Below are positions 36,923 to 45,046 of a DNA stretch of 47,295 nucleotides, in pieces. How positions within the stretch are numbered: position 1 is the stretch's first letter; each line of letters opens with the position of its first letter. A program made the translations under genes and the position numbers. The notes beneath the pieces are model-generated. The model had not been told where the DNA came from, did not search any database, and saw nothing but the letters and a program-made list of their open reading frames with translations. Source of the DNA: Methylococcales bacterium (lineage in GTDB: Bacteria > Pseudomonadota > Gammaproteobacteria > JABHGC01); contig JABHGC010000297.1 of NCBI GenBank assembly GCA_018672285.1, positions 1 to 47,295 on the forward strand, written 5' to 3'.

Positions 36923-39223
36923 TTATTGGTGTGGTTTGAAATTCACTTCTAATGTTAATTTACTTCGCATGTCTGCGTGTTTAAATGGGTTTGTCTCAAA
37001 TAGGTACTGTATTTCTTGAAAATATTGGCCTGGTGAATGTCCGGGGATTTGGGCGATTTTAGACTTAATGGGTAGCACCGTAAATTTAAGTCCTTGGTAG
37101 TGTGTTTTTAATTTCACGACAGGGGCTTTATCCGTCCAATGGTTGATGGCGAGCGTTAAGATTAATTCTTTGGGGCGTTGAAAGGGGGAGTTTCTTTTGA
37201 CCTTCAGGGCAACGCTTTGAGTGCTTTCTTGAAAATCAATGAGTTGCTGTTGTAACTGTTGCGCTTGGTACGCTAAGGCGGCGGTTTCTATTTTATTCTC
37301 AATCCACAGTGTTTGTAGTGTCCAGTAAGCTTCGGTTACTTGTTGCATAATACTGCGTTGGATGAGCTGGCTTGCTTGTGTGTAGTCGTGGTGGCTCATG
37401 CTGATGGGGGTTAATGTTTCCGCGCAACCTTGCATGGTCGTTTGCCATTGCTGGTAATTGGTGCTGGCTTGATTCAGTGTTGTTTGTCTTTTACCCGCGG
37501 CCGCTAAAATTTCCTGGAGATGTTTTAGTGACTCTGGCTGTGCATATTTTTTAGCAGTGCCTAAGGTACTGTGGGTCTTTTTCATCATCGCACTGTACTC
37601 TTTTTTACGCTTTTTAATGACTTTGCGTTTACGTACTTTTTTGACGATGTCTTTCAGCCATTGCCCATTTTTTTGCCTGATTTGTTCTGTGATTTTGTAA
37701 TAGCTCATCATTCGCATCTTGATGGGCTGAGGTAGGGTTGAGATGGCGTGTTGCCCATTGAGGGCCGACAGAAAATCTTGTTTATTACGTTGGAAGGTTT
37801 TTTGGCTTTGGTTTGAGAAGGCATCATTATATTCGTTTAAAAGCTGTCGCCATTGATTGTTTTTGGGGGCGCTGAGCACGAGTGCTTTTTGTTTGGGGTA
37901 TAGGCAAGACAAGGCATAGTTGAGTTTGCTGATGTCTATGGTCGTTGTATGTATTGTCTCTGGTAATTTTTTACCCGCGTTGATTTGGTTTAAATAAAAT
38001 GTCGTCTGTATATTTTCAAGTGATTTTATGTTTTGGTGGCCTTGTTTTATCGTTTTCAGGCTAAGTGTCATACTGTCTTTTATTTCAGGGGTGTACTTTT
38101 GTAGTTGATCTTTGAGTCCATCAAATGTGGTCGCTGATTGGTTTAATGTGGTCGGAATGCTGTATTCATCTCTAAACCCTGAGCGATATAAAATGGCTTT
38201 GTCGACTGTTAAGTGAATTTTTTCAATATTAGGGGGCTGATAGTGCGGGTTCTCTTTGGTAAAAGTGGCTCTTTCCCCTGTGACCTGGATTAAGCCTTCA
38301 TCGAGCTCTTGAGCTTCGATTAGGTTGGGGAGTGTGGCATAACTGTGTTTGCTGGTTTTTTGCATGAGCGCTTTTAATTCAATAATACATTCATCTAATT
38401 GCTGCTGTATTTTTGCCAGTTTTTTTCGTTTAATGGCGGCATGGTCAATCACGGGTTGTATTGCAGCTGGTGCTTTATTTTCTTCCCCGGGTTTTACTTT
38501 TGGTAGTGGTTTTGGCTTTGGTAAGGGGGTATTTGTCACTGTCTCTAAGCGTTGTTGTAAATCGATAATGTGCTGGCGCAGTGAAGCTTCTTTGGCTTTG
38601 ATATTGGCATTTTGTTGCGATTGCAATAGTTGACGTTTCTTCTGTTGTAGTTGGTCAATTTGTTGGTTAATGATGGTGGTCTTACGGCTGTTTTCTGCCG
38701 CAAGAATGGCTTGCATTTCGGCAATATTTTTTTCTATTTTTTCAACTTTTTCAATGGTATACCTGCCCCAGCGTTTATAACGGATAATCTCTCGATCGGG
38801 AGATAATGCGGTGTCCGTAATAGCGTTAGGTTGAAATGAGTCAAAAGATACAATGGTGGGGTAGTAGTCAATGCGTAAATTGTCGTCATTGAGTATTTTT
38901 AAAATTAACTTATCGCCTTGCTTTTGTTTGACCAATTGGCTGCGAACCGAGTTGGGTAAAATTTCAGGTAGATCCTGCACCTTCTCGTGTTGAGAAAACA
39001 AGGTCATCATATTGTCTTTGAGAGGGCCTTTATATGTTCTTCTGCTTGATGGGCGGATGCCATCGGTGATGATGTCTCGAGTGATGATGACTTGTTTGCC
39101 GCTGACCACTATGCTCAGTTGGTCTAGCTCAGAGTTGATCCACTTTCCTGTTAATAAGGTCGAATCGACTGCAATAGCGTGGTCTGATAACAATAGCAGA
39201 CAAGATAGCAGTAGCATTTTCAT
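36923..39223 (-). CDS. Unrecognised exported, coiled-coil-rich protein (766 aa)
   Basis: I do not recognise this protein. It has a signal peptide (cut near AIA-VD). A beta-rich N-terminal domain (about 20-120: LTGKWINSE, LSIVVSGKQVIITRD) looks like a lipocalin-like or 'DUF-with-TGKW' domain. A long coiled coil follows (about 165-300, interrupted by a Pro/Lys linker PLPKPKPLPKVKPGEE). A large helical region with many Gln/Lys (300-660) and a final beta-rich part (660-766) follow. It probably works in the periplasm. The partner gene at 39225-40259 ends one base before its start, so the two are translated together. Confidence 0.75.
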   Translation of the reverse strand: MKMLLLSCLLLLSDHAIAVDSTLLTGKWINSELDQLSIVVSGKQVIITRDIITDGIRPSSRRTYKGPLKDNMMTLFSQHEKVQDLPEILPNSVRSQLVKQKQGDKLILKILNDDNLRIDYYPTIVSFDSFQPNAITDTALSPDREIIRYKRWGRYTIEKVEKIEKNIAEMQAILAAENSRKTTIINQQIDQLQQKKRQLLQSQQNANIKAKEASLRQHIIDLQQRLETVTNTPLPKPKPLPKVKPGEENKAPAAIQPVIDHAAIKRKKLAKIQQQLDECIIELKALMQKTSKHSYATLPNLIEAQELDEGLIQVTGERATFTKENPHYQPPNIEKIHLTVDKAILYRSGFRDEYSIPTTLNQSATTFDGLKDQLQKYTPEIKDSMTLSLKTIKQGHQNIKSLENIQTTFYLNQINAGKKLPETIHTTTIDISKLNYALSCLYPKQKALVLSAPKNNQWRQLLNEYNDAFSNQSQKTFQRNKQDFLSALNGQHAISTLPQPIKMRMMSYYKITEQIRQKNGQWLKDIVKKVRKRKVIKKRKKEYSAMMKKTHSTLGTAKKYAQPESLKHLQEILAAAGKRQTTLNQASTNYQQWQTTMQGCAETLTPISMSHHDYTQASQLIQRSIMQQVTEAYWTLQTLWIENKIETAALAYQAQQLQQQLIDFQESTQSVALKVKRNSPFQRPKELILTLAINHWTDKAPVVKLKTHYQGLKFTVLPIKSKIAQIPGHSPGQYFQEIQYLFETNPFKHADMRSKLTLEVNFKPHQ

Positions 39224-39224
39224 A

Positions 39225-40259
39225 TTACATTGCCTGCTTAACGGTTTGATTTTTCACTAACCAGGAAATGGGTTCTTTGCTAAAACCGGTTCGCATATTC
39301 ATACTTTCTTTTTTACCTAAAGAAACCACTCTGTCTTCTTTTAAAAACCCTGGCCCTGGCATAGGCACTTGAAGCGGGGTAAAAGTGAAGATGACTTCTC
39401 TGGCAGATAATAGGTCACGGTCTAGCGCTGAACCATTATATTTTACCCAATCAACATCTTTGCCACCCCATAATGTTGGTGTGAATATTTTTTCTAGCTT
39501 ATCGTCCGCCATATCGGCCAAATTACATTCTAGTAAATCGTACATCCGCATTTTAAAAAATTTACTGGCTTCACCGCGTTTCATTTTCTCTAAAGTGTCT
39601 ATCCAATCAATAAATTGTTGTGCCATGTGCCTACGTAGCAATATGGCTTCTTGCATGGCATTCACATACTTGGACTTCGCCTCGTTGCGTAAGGTCACTT
39701 CATAGTTGGCAACTGCGGCAAGTAATTGCCTAGATTTTTCATCGGTTGCATCCGATAGCCTGCCATGCTGTTTTTCAGTGCTGGTGAGTTGCTGCTGGTA
39801 ACGCGTGAGTAGGGCATCTTTATTGGCGGAGTAGCTATTTTTCATGTCACGAACGCGTGCTTTTGAGTGGTATACGTAGCTCCAGTATAATTTGGCTAAA
39901 GCATCATCCATCAAGCGATCTGTTTCTTTGTGGTAGTCAGCTTCCTCCATGAGTTCATTAATAAAGGCATTGTGTACCCTTTGTACTTGCAGGTCTGTTT
40001 GCACAAAATAGTCATCAATCCCTTTTAATGGGCTGAGGGTGGTCAATGCGTAATGTTTTGCAGCGGTATCTATGTCCGCTTTTTTGATCCACCATTGTCT
40101 CATGGTCCAAACGCGTTTTTGCATTTCAGCGATGGTTTTTCGGCTGTGGTCATAGAGTGTTTGGTTTTCTTCGGGGGTAGCCGCATGGCTTGTCTGCCAA
40201 ATCATGGACAGCAGCAAGAAGATGAGTATGAATAATCTTTTGGGTATTGGGTAATTCAT
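39225..40259 (-). CDS. Unrecognised exported helical protein (344 aa), partner of the 766-aa protein
   Basis: This protein has a signal peptide cut near SHA-AT, then a mostly helical chain (about 30-240) with long amphipathic stretches. Examples are MRQWWIKKADID, DRLMDDALAKLYWSYVYH and ANYEVTLRNEAKSKYVNAMQ. The last 100 residues are more beta-like (FTPTLWGGKDVDWV, REVIFTFTPLQVP). I find no family for it. It is the first gene of a two-gene operon with one base between the stop and the next start, so the two products may interact stoichiometrically in the periplasm. Confidence 0.73.
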   Translation of the reverse strand: MNYPIPKRLFILIFLLLSMIWQTSHAATPEENQTLYDHSRKTIAEMQKRVWTMRQWWIKKADIDTAAKHYALTTLSPLKGIDDYFVQTDLQVQRVHNAFINELMEEADYHKETDRLMDDALAKLYWSYVYHSKARVRDMKNSYSANKDALLTRYQQQLTSTEKQHGRLSDATDEKSRQLLAAVANYEVTLRNEAKSKYVNAMQEAILLRRHMAQQFIDWIDTLEKMKRGEASKFFKMRMYDLLECNLADMADDKLEKIFTPTLWGGKDVDWVKYNGSALDRDLLSAREVIFTFTPLQVPMPGPGFLKEDRVVSLGKKESMNMRTGFSKEPISWLVKNQTVKQAM

Positions 40260-40387
40260 TGCACTATTCCAATTCTTATGACCTACGAACCTGCGTTACT
40301 GGCATGGCACATTTAAAATGTAGGTGATTTATGTGAACGCTTTCACACGTTATCGGCAGGTTTGGCAAAGAGTTTAGGGTTTGGTGC

Positions 40388-41113
40388 TTATGCGAATAGG
40401 TCAAATTGTTGGCGAGGTTTGTCTAAATTTTGCTCGAAGGCATTGATGGCGCGCTGGTTTTGCGGCGTGGGGGCTGTGGCATTTAAACCTTGCTCATTGG
40501 CCTCCTTTGGGGCAAGGGGGTCACTGTCTTCTTCGCCTGTGGTTGGTGTGTTGTTGCTACTGCGATTTTCAGACACTTCTTGTCTGGCTTCTTGCTCCAT
40601 CCTGCTGGCTTGGAGCGCGACAGATTGATCTTGTCCTGAAGGCTCACTAGGTGCAAGTGCGGCTCTACGAATAGTTTGTGCTTTACGGATTGTGGCTTCA
40701 GGGTCACCAGGTACAGCAGAAGTATTGATGCTAACTTCTCCGCCAACAGCGTAACGTCTACCGTCAGGCCCTGTTTGATAACTGTAGCTGGCACCGCCTT
40801 GAGCAAAACCACCTGCGGCTGCTAGATGAGCGGCTTCATGCACTCGAACTTCTTGGTCGCGTGCTTTTAACTGATCGACTTCTTTTTGCTCAGAAGCGTC
40901 GAGTTCGGTTTCCTTAGCGTCGAGTTCGGTTTCCTTTTGTTTGAGTTCTGCCTTTAGATCTGTGAGCTTCTGGGATTTTTCTTGGCCTTCAGAGTTGGCT
41001 GAAAACTCAGGGTTGGTTTCAATGGGAGGGGTATTTGGCGCAGGGGTAGGCTTACTCGGGTTTTGAGTCGTATAGAGTGATGTGCTATAGGGGCTTACAC
41101 CGCCAATTTGCAT
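40388..41113 (-). CDS. SprA-related putative metalloprotease (CJM1_0395-type family)
   Basis: This 241-residue protein has a disordered Pro/Thr/Glu-rich N-terminus and a short charged coiled coil containing a tandem repeat (ETELDAK then ETELDAS, residues 61-74). The SprA-type core follows: VRVHEAAHLAAAGG with an HExxH zinc motif at 92-96, GASYSYQTGPDGRRYAVGGEV and PGDPEATI.KAQ.I.RAALAP. Known relatives are poorly characterised zinc-protease-like proteins without a signal peptide. Next, on the same strand, is a small flagellar-rod-like gene, 20 bases upstream. Confidence 0.85.
   Translation of the reverse strand: MQIGGVSPYSTSLYTTQNPSKPTPAPNTPPIETNPEFSANSEGQEKSQKLTDLKAELKQKETELDAKETELDASEQKEVDQLKARDQEVRVHEAAHLAAAGGFAQGGASYSYQTGPDGRRYAVGGEVSINTSAVPGDPEATIRKAQTIRRAALAPSEPSGQDQSVALQASRMEQEARQEVSENRSSNNTPTTGEEDSDPLAPKEANEQGLNATAPTPQNQRAINAFEQNLDKPRQQFDLFA
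40895..40936. repeat. Two exact tandem copies of a 21-base unit
   Basis: The unit AGCGTCGAGTTCGG... occurs at 40895-40915 and again at 40916-40936, in frame within the SprA-like gene. It duplicates seven residues of the coiled-coil linker. Exact identity points to a recent duplication. Confidence 0.9.
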
Positions 41114-41133
41114 AACTGCCTTCTATGTTAAAA

Positions 41134-41385
41134 TCAGGCCAAAATATCAAGTAATGTACCTACTGTATCGTCTACGCTGGCTAAAACTTTAGAATTAACT
41201 TCGACGGCTTGCTGATTGACCTTTAAGTCGACTAGGGACTCGGTGAGATTAACGTTTGAGTCAGGTTTGGCAATTGAGGCGATGTCGGAAGCATTTTTCA
41301 CAATGCCGGCCTGTCCTTGCTGAATGCCACCTAAGGCACTGCTATATGCGGTATTAAGATTGCTGCTGATGTTCATTTTAGACAC
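41134..41385 (-). CDS. Small protein resembling the C-terminus of flagellar rod/hook proteins
   Basis: This 83-residue protein has an N-terminus (MSKMNISSNLNTAYSSALGG) with an alpha-helix like the rod-domain start of FlgB/FlgE-family proteins. Its C-terminus (VDLKVNQQAVEVNSKVLASVDDTVGTLLDIL) matches the flagellar rod C-terminal helix that ends FlgE and FlgC. The long hook body between the two is missing. It is not in a flagellar operon; it precedes the SprA-like metalloprotease by 20 bases. Related small proteins annotated as FlgE-like occur next to the same protease in other gammaproteobacteria, so the pairing is probably conserved. Confidence 0.76.
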   Translation of the reverse strand: MSKMNISSNLNTAYSSALGGIQQGQAGIVKNASDIASIAKPDSNVNLTESLVDLKVNQQAVEVNSKVLASVDDTVGTLLDILA

Positions 41386-41467
41386 TCTTGCTTGCTGATA
41401 GAGTCAGTATACGGATGTCAGGCAGATGCGCGAGTGCTGTCGCTTCGAACTGTGACGAAGGTAACGG

Positions 41468-41806
41468 TTAGTCGTCATTTTTCTTGTTTGGGTTAAAACT
41501 ATTGGTGGGAAACGGCATGATATTGTCATCAGATATTTGGGCGGAAATTTTGCTGACACCTGCTTTGTCCACTTCGTCAATGCGGAGGACTAGGTGGGTA
41601 GGGATGTAGGTTGATGAGACGCCTGAAAATTCTGTTTTGATTTTTTCTTCTTGAGGGTCGATAACAAGGGTGGATGTTTGGCCAAAAGTGAGCGTTTCCA
41701 CTTCAATAAAGCCAGGTAAGTTAGAAGGGTGGACGTGTTGCGCGTACAGCTCGTAGACTTTTCCTTGGTTTAAAAAGAGAATTTTATAAAGGGTCGTTGA
41801 GCTCAT
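41468..41806 (-). CDS. DUF1820 family protein
   Basis: This 112-residue cytoplasmic protein is found across gammaproteobacteria with no known function. The N-terminus LYKILFLNQGKVYELYAQHVHPSNLPGF and the central IDPQEEKIKTEFSGV.STYIP.H are typical of DUF1820, and the C-terminus is a short basic/acidic tail. It is transcribed towards the SprA and mini-rod genes, 82 bases upstream of the mini-rod gene, and diverges from the TetR gene. Confidence 0.85.
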   Translation of the reverse strand: MSSTTLYKILFLNQGKVYELYAQHVHPSNLPGFIEVETLTFGQTSTLVIDPQEEKIKTEFSGVSSTYIPTHLVLRIDEVDKAGVSKISAQISDDNIMPFPTNSFNPNKKNDD

Positions 41807-41898
41807 GACAGGTTTTGTCCTTAGATAACTAGGATGAGTCTACCATTGTTATTGGGTTGCGTCAGGGTTGTTGGTATAATCTTGAGTAGGAGGTCTTT

Positions 41899-42462
41899 AT
41901 GAAAGCTAAAGGGTTAGAAAATCAGCAAAAAATCGTGCAATCGGCAGCCGATTTGTTTTATCAGAAGGGTTATAATCAAACCTCTTTCACTGAGATTGCT
42001 AATGCTTCGGGTCTTCCTAGAGGTAATTTCTATTATTACTTCAAAACCAAAGACGATATTTTAAAAGCCGTTGTTGATGCACGTGTTGAAGCCATTAGGG
42101 GCATGATTGAGCAGTGGCAGACTTTAGATAAGCCGCCCAAACAACGGCTCAACCTGCTGCTAGATCTTGTGCTGAATGAGGCAGATGATATTGTTGACCA
42201 TGGGTGTCCACTGGGTACGCTCTCAGCCGAGTTAGGCAAAGATCAGCGACTACTGCAAGAAAAAACGTTAGAGATGTTTGACCTATTGGTTTCTTGGGTT
42301 GTCGATGCTTTTCAGGCGTTAGGGTGTGATGAGCCATATGAGTTAGGTTTACATATCATGGGGCGGCTGCAGGGTATTTCTGTGATGACTCATCTTTACC
42401 AGAATAAACCCTTTTTAGAAACGGAAATTCAAGCACTTAAAGCTTGGGTTGATCAACTATAG
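41899..42462 (+). CDS. TetR/AcrR-family transcriptional regulator
   Basis: This is a 187-residue repressor-type protein. It has an N-terminal HTH: IVQSAADLFYQKGYNQTSFTEIA, SGLPRGNFYYYFKTKDDIL. The ligand-binding domain has HGCPLGTLSAELG, as in the LmrA/YxaF-like C-terminal group of AcrR regulators. GTAGGAGG lies just upstream of the ATG. Its own promoter region is shared with the divergent DUF1820 gene, a likely target. Confidence 0.92.
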   Translation: MKAKGLENQQKIVQSAADLFYQKGYNQTSFTEIANASGLPRGNFYYYFKTKDDILKAVVDARVEAIRGMIEQWQTLDKPPKQRLNLLLDLVLNEADDIVDHGCPLGTLSAELGKDQRLLQEKTLEMFDLLVSWVVDAFQALGCDEPYELGLHIMGRLQGISVMTHLYQNKPFLETEIQALKAWVDQL

Positions 42463-42471
42463 TGTATGGAG

Positions 42472-42489
42472 TGCGTCAGAAACGACGCA
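42472..42489. promoter_or_regulatory. Short inverted repeat between the TetR and CBS genes
   Basis: TGCGTC (42472-42477) pairs with GACGCA (42484-42489) across six bases. No T run follows, so it is more likely an operator or RNA hairpin than a terminator. It is 35 bases before the CBS start codon. Confidence 0.35.
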
Positions 42490-42523
42490 ATTCCTGAGCC
42501 ATTTAGCATTTTGGGTGACAATA

Positions 42524-42958
42524 ATGAAAAGAATTCCTGCAATTAAAGATGTGATGACTGCCTTCCCTTACTCTGTTGATGCTGAAAAGCCTTTAGAGGA
42601 TGCGCGGACAATGATGCTCGAGCATGATGTGCACCACTTGCCAGTGACTCAAGATGGAAAGTTATTTGGGGTTATTACGTTATCTGATATTCGTTTAAAA
42701 TCTGACCCTGGTCACTCAGGCATCGCTAAAGGGGCGCTGGTTAAAGATTACACCGTTGCTGACCCTTACCATGTTGATCTTAAGGAGCCGTTAGACAATG
42801 TGTTAATTCACTTATCTAACTATCATATTGGTTCTGTGGTTGTGATGCGTGGTGACCGATTGGCAGGGATGTTTACACTGAGAGATGCTTGCCGTGTATA
42901 TGGTGAGTATTTGCGAGAGTATTGCAGGCCGCCATTAGGTGGTAACGACGTTGCATAA
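42524..42958 (+). CDS. CBS-domain pair protein
   Basis: This 144-residue protein consists of two CBS domains forming one nucleotide-binding module: the first with VMTAFPYSVDAEKPLEDARTMM and HHLPVTQDGKLFGVITLSDI, the second with DYTVADPYHVDLKEPL and IGSVVVMRGDRLAGMFTLRDA. CBS pairs usually bind AMP, ATP or similar ligands. ATG 42524 is chosen because homology begins there; the upstream 25 codons, overlapping TetR, look non-coding. It precedes the CsgG-like/DUF4384 gene by 11 bases and may be in an operon with it. Confidence 0.88.
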   Translation: MKRIPAIKDVMTAFPYSVDAEKPLEDARTMMLEHDVHHLPVTQDGKLFGVITLSDIRLKSDPGHSGIAKGALVKDYTVADPYHVDLKEPLDNVLIHLSNYHIGSVVVMRGDRLAGMFTLRDACRVYGEYLREYCRPPLGGNDVA

Positions 42959-42969
42959 AGTAGGTCTTG

Positions 42970-44013
42970 ATGAAGTATTTTGTTTGGCTGTTTCTTTGGT
43001 TTAGTTTGCCGTTCTCGGTAAGTGCTGCTGATGTCGCTCGGGTGGCGGTCATTGACTTTAAGGTGATTGGTTCATTGGATACTGCTGTCGGGGCTGTTGC
43101 CGCCGAACAGCTGTTGAATGCACTGCATCAGGTAGGCGGGGTAGAGGTTGTTGAGCGCAGGCTATTAACGTCTGTCATTGAAGAGCAAGAGCTACAAAAT
43201 TCTGAGTTTATTCGGGATGATTCAAAGGTTTCTGAGTTAGGGCAGAATCTGGGTGCTACGTTGTTGGTGTCCGGCAGTATTCTGCAATTGTCGGCAGGGG
43301 AACCTGTGACTGTGAACGCTCGGGTGATTGATGTTCAAGGTGGCAGGGTGATCAATACTGCAAGTGTTACGGCTGGCGGGTATGCCGCATTGGAAGCTGA
43401 GTGGTCAAACCTTGCTAAGAGATTGTTGAGTGAAATTCAGCCTTTATCTTTCCAGTTTGATGTTTTGTACCGGGCTAATGGGCTTGGTCATTTGAAGTCG
43501 ATCAGTGACTTAAGTGTCTTGACGTCAAAAGACCCATATAAAATTGCCTTCCAAGTGAGTAAACGTGCTTGGGTATACGTGTTTCAGGTGGATGGAAAAG
43601 GGGACGTTTTTTCTCTGTATCCAATGCAGTCAAATAATAAGCATCAGAAAAATCCTGTCGCAGCCAATAAACAAGTACTTTCCCCCTCCAGTAGTATCTC
43701 CTTTTATCTTGATGAGACGGTTGGAAGGGAATCGGTTATTTTTATTGCATCAGAGCATAGAAACCCTGATCTGGAGCAGCTTTCACGTGAGTTAAGCCAG
43801 TCTAGAAGTCGAGGTTTAAAGGTTCAAGCGAAGCAGCAAAATACACAGTTACAGCAAATACTGGAGTCTAGAGGGTTAGCAGGTGTTGTTGAAGATAAGC
43901 CTGTGGTAATGAATGTGCCTTGGACAAAAGGTGAAACGTTGAGTGTTTTACAAAAAAGGCTGAAAGGTTTGTGCCAAGGTTGTACCTATCGTGTTGAATT
44001 TCAGCACCAGTAG
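42970..44013 (+). CDS. CsgG/TolB-N-like exported protein with C-terminal DUF4384 domain
   Basis: This 347-residue protein has a signal peptide cut near VSA-AD. Residues about 22-155 form a CsgG/FlgO-type domain (VAVIDFKVIGSLDTAVGAV, LLNALHQVGGVEVVERR, GATLLVSGSIL, VTVNARVIDVQGGRVI), probably binding to the outer membrane or peptidoglycan. Residues 170-290 form a DUF4384 domain (DPYKIAFQVSKRAWVYVFQVDGKGDVFSLYP, SISFYLDETVGRESVIFIAS). A TTG at 42967 is less likely than the ATG at 42970. The OmpA-family gene follows 21 bases later. Together they look like an envelope-sensing or outer-membrane assembly pair. DUF4384 and kinase/FGE genes are often neighbours in other bacteria. Confidence 0.83.
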   Translation: MKYFVWLFLWFSLPFSVSAADVARVAVIDFKVIGSLDTAVGAVAAEQLLNALHQVGGVEVVERRLLTSVIEEQELQNSEFIRDDSKVSELGQNLGATLLVSGSILQLSAGEPVTVNARVIDVQGGRVINTASVTAGGYAALEAEWSNLAKRLLSEIQPLSFQFDVLYRANGLGHLKSISDLSVLTSKDPYKIAFQVSKRAWVYVFQVDGKGDVFSLYPMQSNNKHQKNPVAANKQVLSPSSSISFYLDETVGRESVIFIASEHRNPDLEQLSRELSQSRSRGLKVQAKQQNTQLQQILESRGLAGVVEDKPVVMNVPWTKGETLSVLQKRLKGLCQGCTYRVEFQHQ

Positions 44014-44034
44014 TGAATAAGGGGTGGATGAGTT

Positions 44035-44571
44035 ATGAAAATTTTTGTTGCTGCAGTATTGCTCTTGCAGGTAGTTTCTGTTTCTGCCGAGGAGGTTGCT
44101 TTTCCCTCTACTCAAGCCGACATTGTGAAACAACTCAGTAAGCCTACATATGCGAAGACTCGAGGTTTTGGTGCGACGAGAGGCTACGGTTCTCGTGGGG
44201 TTGGAGGTGTTGTCGCAGATAAGCCGAAACTGAAAGTTGCGGCAAATATTTTATTTGAAGTGAATGCCTCTCAATTAAAAGATGATTCGAAACCATTGCT
44301 TAACGAGTTTGGTAAGGCATTTTCAGAAAATTTATCTGGTGCTGTGTTTAATGTTGTTGGGCATACTGACAGTGATGGTAATGATGATTACAATGCGGAG
44401 CTTGGTTTTCGCCGAGCACAAGCGGTTGTTGATTACTTAGTTGCTATTTATGGAGTTGAGCGAGCATCGTTTAGGGTTCAGTCGGAAGGAGAGTCTTCAC
44501 CTATTGCAGAGAATGTATCCGCCCAAGGGAGAGCAAGAAATAGACGGGTAGAGTTTGTGCGTTTAGATTGA
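44035..44571 (+). CDS. OmpA-family peptidoglycan-binding protein
   Basis: This 178-residue protein has a signal peptide (cut near VSA-EE) and a short linker rich in Gly and Arg (KTRGFGATRGYGSRG). A C-terminal OmpA domain (about 70-178) contains ILFEVNASQLKDDSKPLLNEFG, NVVGHTDSDGNDDYNAELGFRRAQAVVDYL and RNRRVEFV, the residues that bind diaminopimelate in peptidoglycan. There is no beta-barrel, so it is probably a periplasmic peptidoglycan anchor. It follows the CsgG/DUF4384 gene and ends at a strong terminator. Confidence 0.9.
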   Translation: MKIFVAAVLLLQVVSVSAEEVAFPSTQADIVKQLSKPTYAKTRGFGATRGYGSRGVGGVVADKPKLKVAANILFEVNASQLKDDSKPLLNEFGKAFSENLSGAVFNVVGHTDSDGNDDYNAELGFRRAQAVVDYLVAIYGVERASFRVQSEGESSPIAENVSAQGRARNRRVEFVRLD

Positions 44572-44596
44572 TTTCTGGTGACTTGTTAAAAAAATG

Positions 44597-44641
44597 CCAA
44601 TAAAAAAGGGAAAAGACAATGTCTTTTCCCTTTTTTATTGG
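44597..44641. terminator. Very strong bidirectional terminator between the OmpA gene and csp
   Basis: A perfect 22-base inverted repeat beginning CCAATAAAAAAGGG surrounds a single central base. Both arms contain A6/T6 runs, so it can end the OmpA operon from the left and the cold-shock gene from the right. Confidence 0.93.
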
Positions 44642-44658
44642 TCAAACAAAGTTGCTAA

Positions 44659-44865
44659 TTAAAGCGCAACGATGTTTTCAGCTTGTGGGCCTTTTTGACC
44701 TTGAGTTACGGTGAACTCAACACGTTGACCTTCAGTCAAAGTTTTAAAGCCTGAGCCTGAGATTGCGCTAAAGTGAGCAAAAACATCAGGGCCAGATTCT
44801 TGTTCGATAAACCCAAAGCCTTTTGCTTCGTTGAACCATTTAACGGTACCAGTCGTTGTAGACAT
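44659..44865 (-). CDS. Cold-shock protein (CspA family)
   Basis: This is a 68-residue OB-fold nucleic-acid chaperone. RNA-binding motifs [14 protein letters not shown] (RNP1) and VFAHFSAI (RNP2) are present, with the usual GTVKWF start and QAENIVAL end. It binds single-stranded RNA and melts secondary structure. The ribosome site GGAATGAGA precedes the ATG. It has a leader of about 145 bases, as for cold-induced csp genes, so cold induction through RNA folding is plausible. Which Csp paralogue it is cannot be told. Confidence 0.95.
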   Translation of the reverse strand: MSTTTGTVKWFNEAKGFGFIEQESGPDVFAHFSAISGSGFKTLTEGQRVEFTVTQGQKGPQAENIVAL

Positions 44866-45012
44866 ATTCTCATTCCTATCTATTCTAAATATTTAAGCCT
44901 GTAAATCAGGCGGTTGAGCTTGGAAGTGTTGCATATTACTTATGATAAAAAGGACGAGATACCAAACAACAGTATCGGAAATTTGAGCATAAATAAGACG
45001 TACTTTCAGGCA
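44866..45012 (-). promoter_or_regulatory. Long 5' leader of the csp gene
   Basis: From the predicted transcription start near 45012 to the ATG the leader is about 145 bases, close to the 159 bases of E. coli cspA. It contains at least one clear hairpin, GCCTG(TAAAT)CAGGC, at 44897-44911. Such leaders refold with temperature to control translation. This inference is from position and length only. Confidence 0.55.
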
Positions 45013-45018
45013 AAGAGA

Positions 45019-45046
45019 ATTATATACACCTAAATCCTGTAGTCAA
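45019..45046 (-). promoter_or_regulatory. Sigma-70 promoter for csp
   Basis: On the minus strand TTGACT (45046-45041), a 16-base spacer and a perfect TATAAT (45024-45019) form a strong promoter upstream of the cold-shock gene. Confidence 0.8.
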
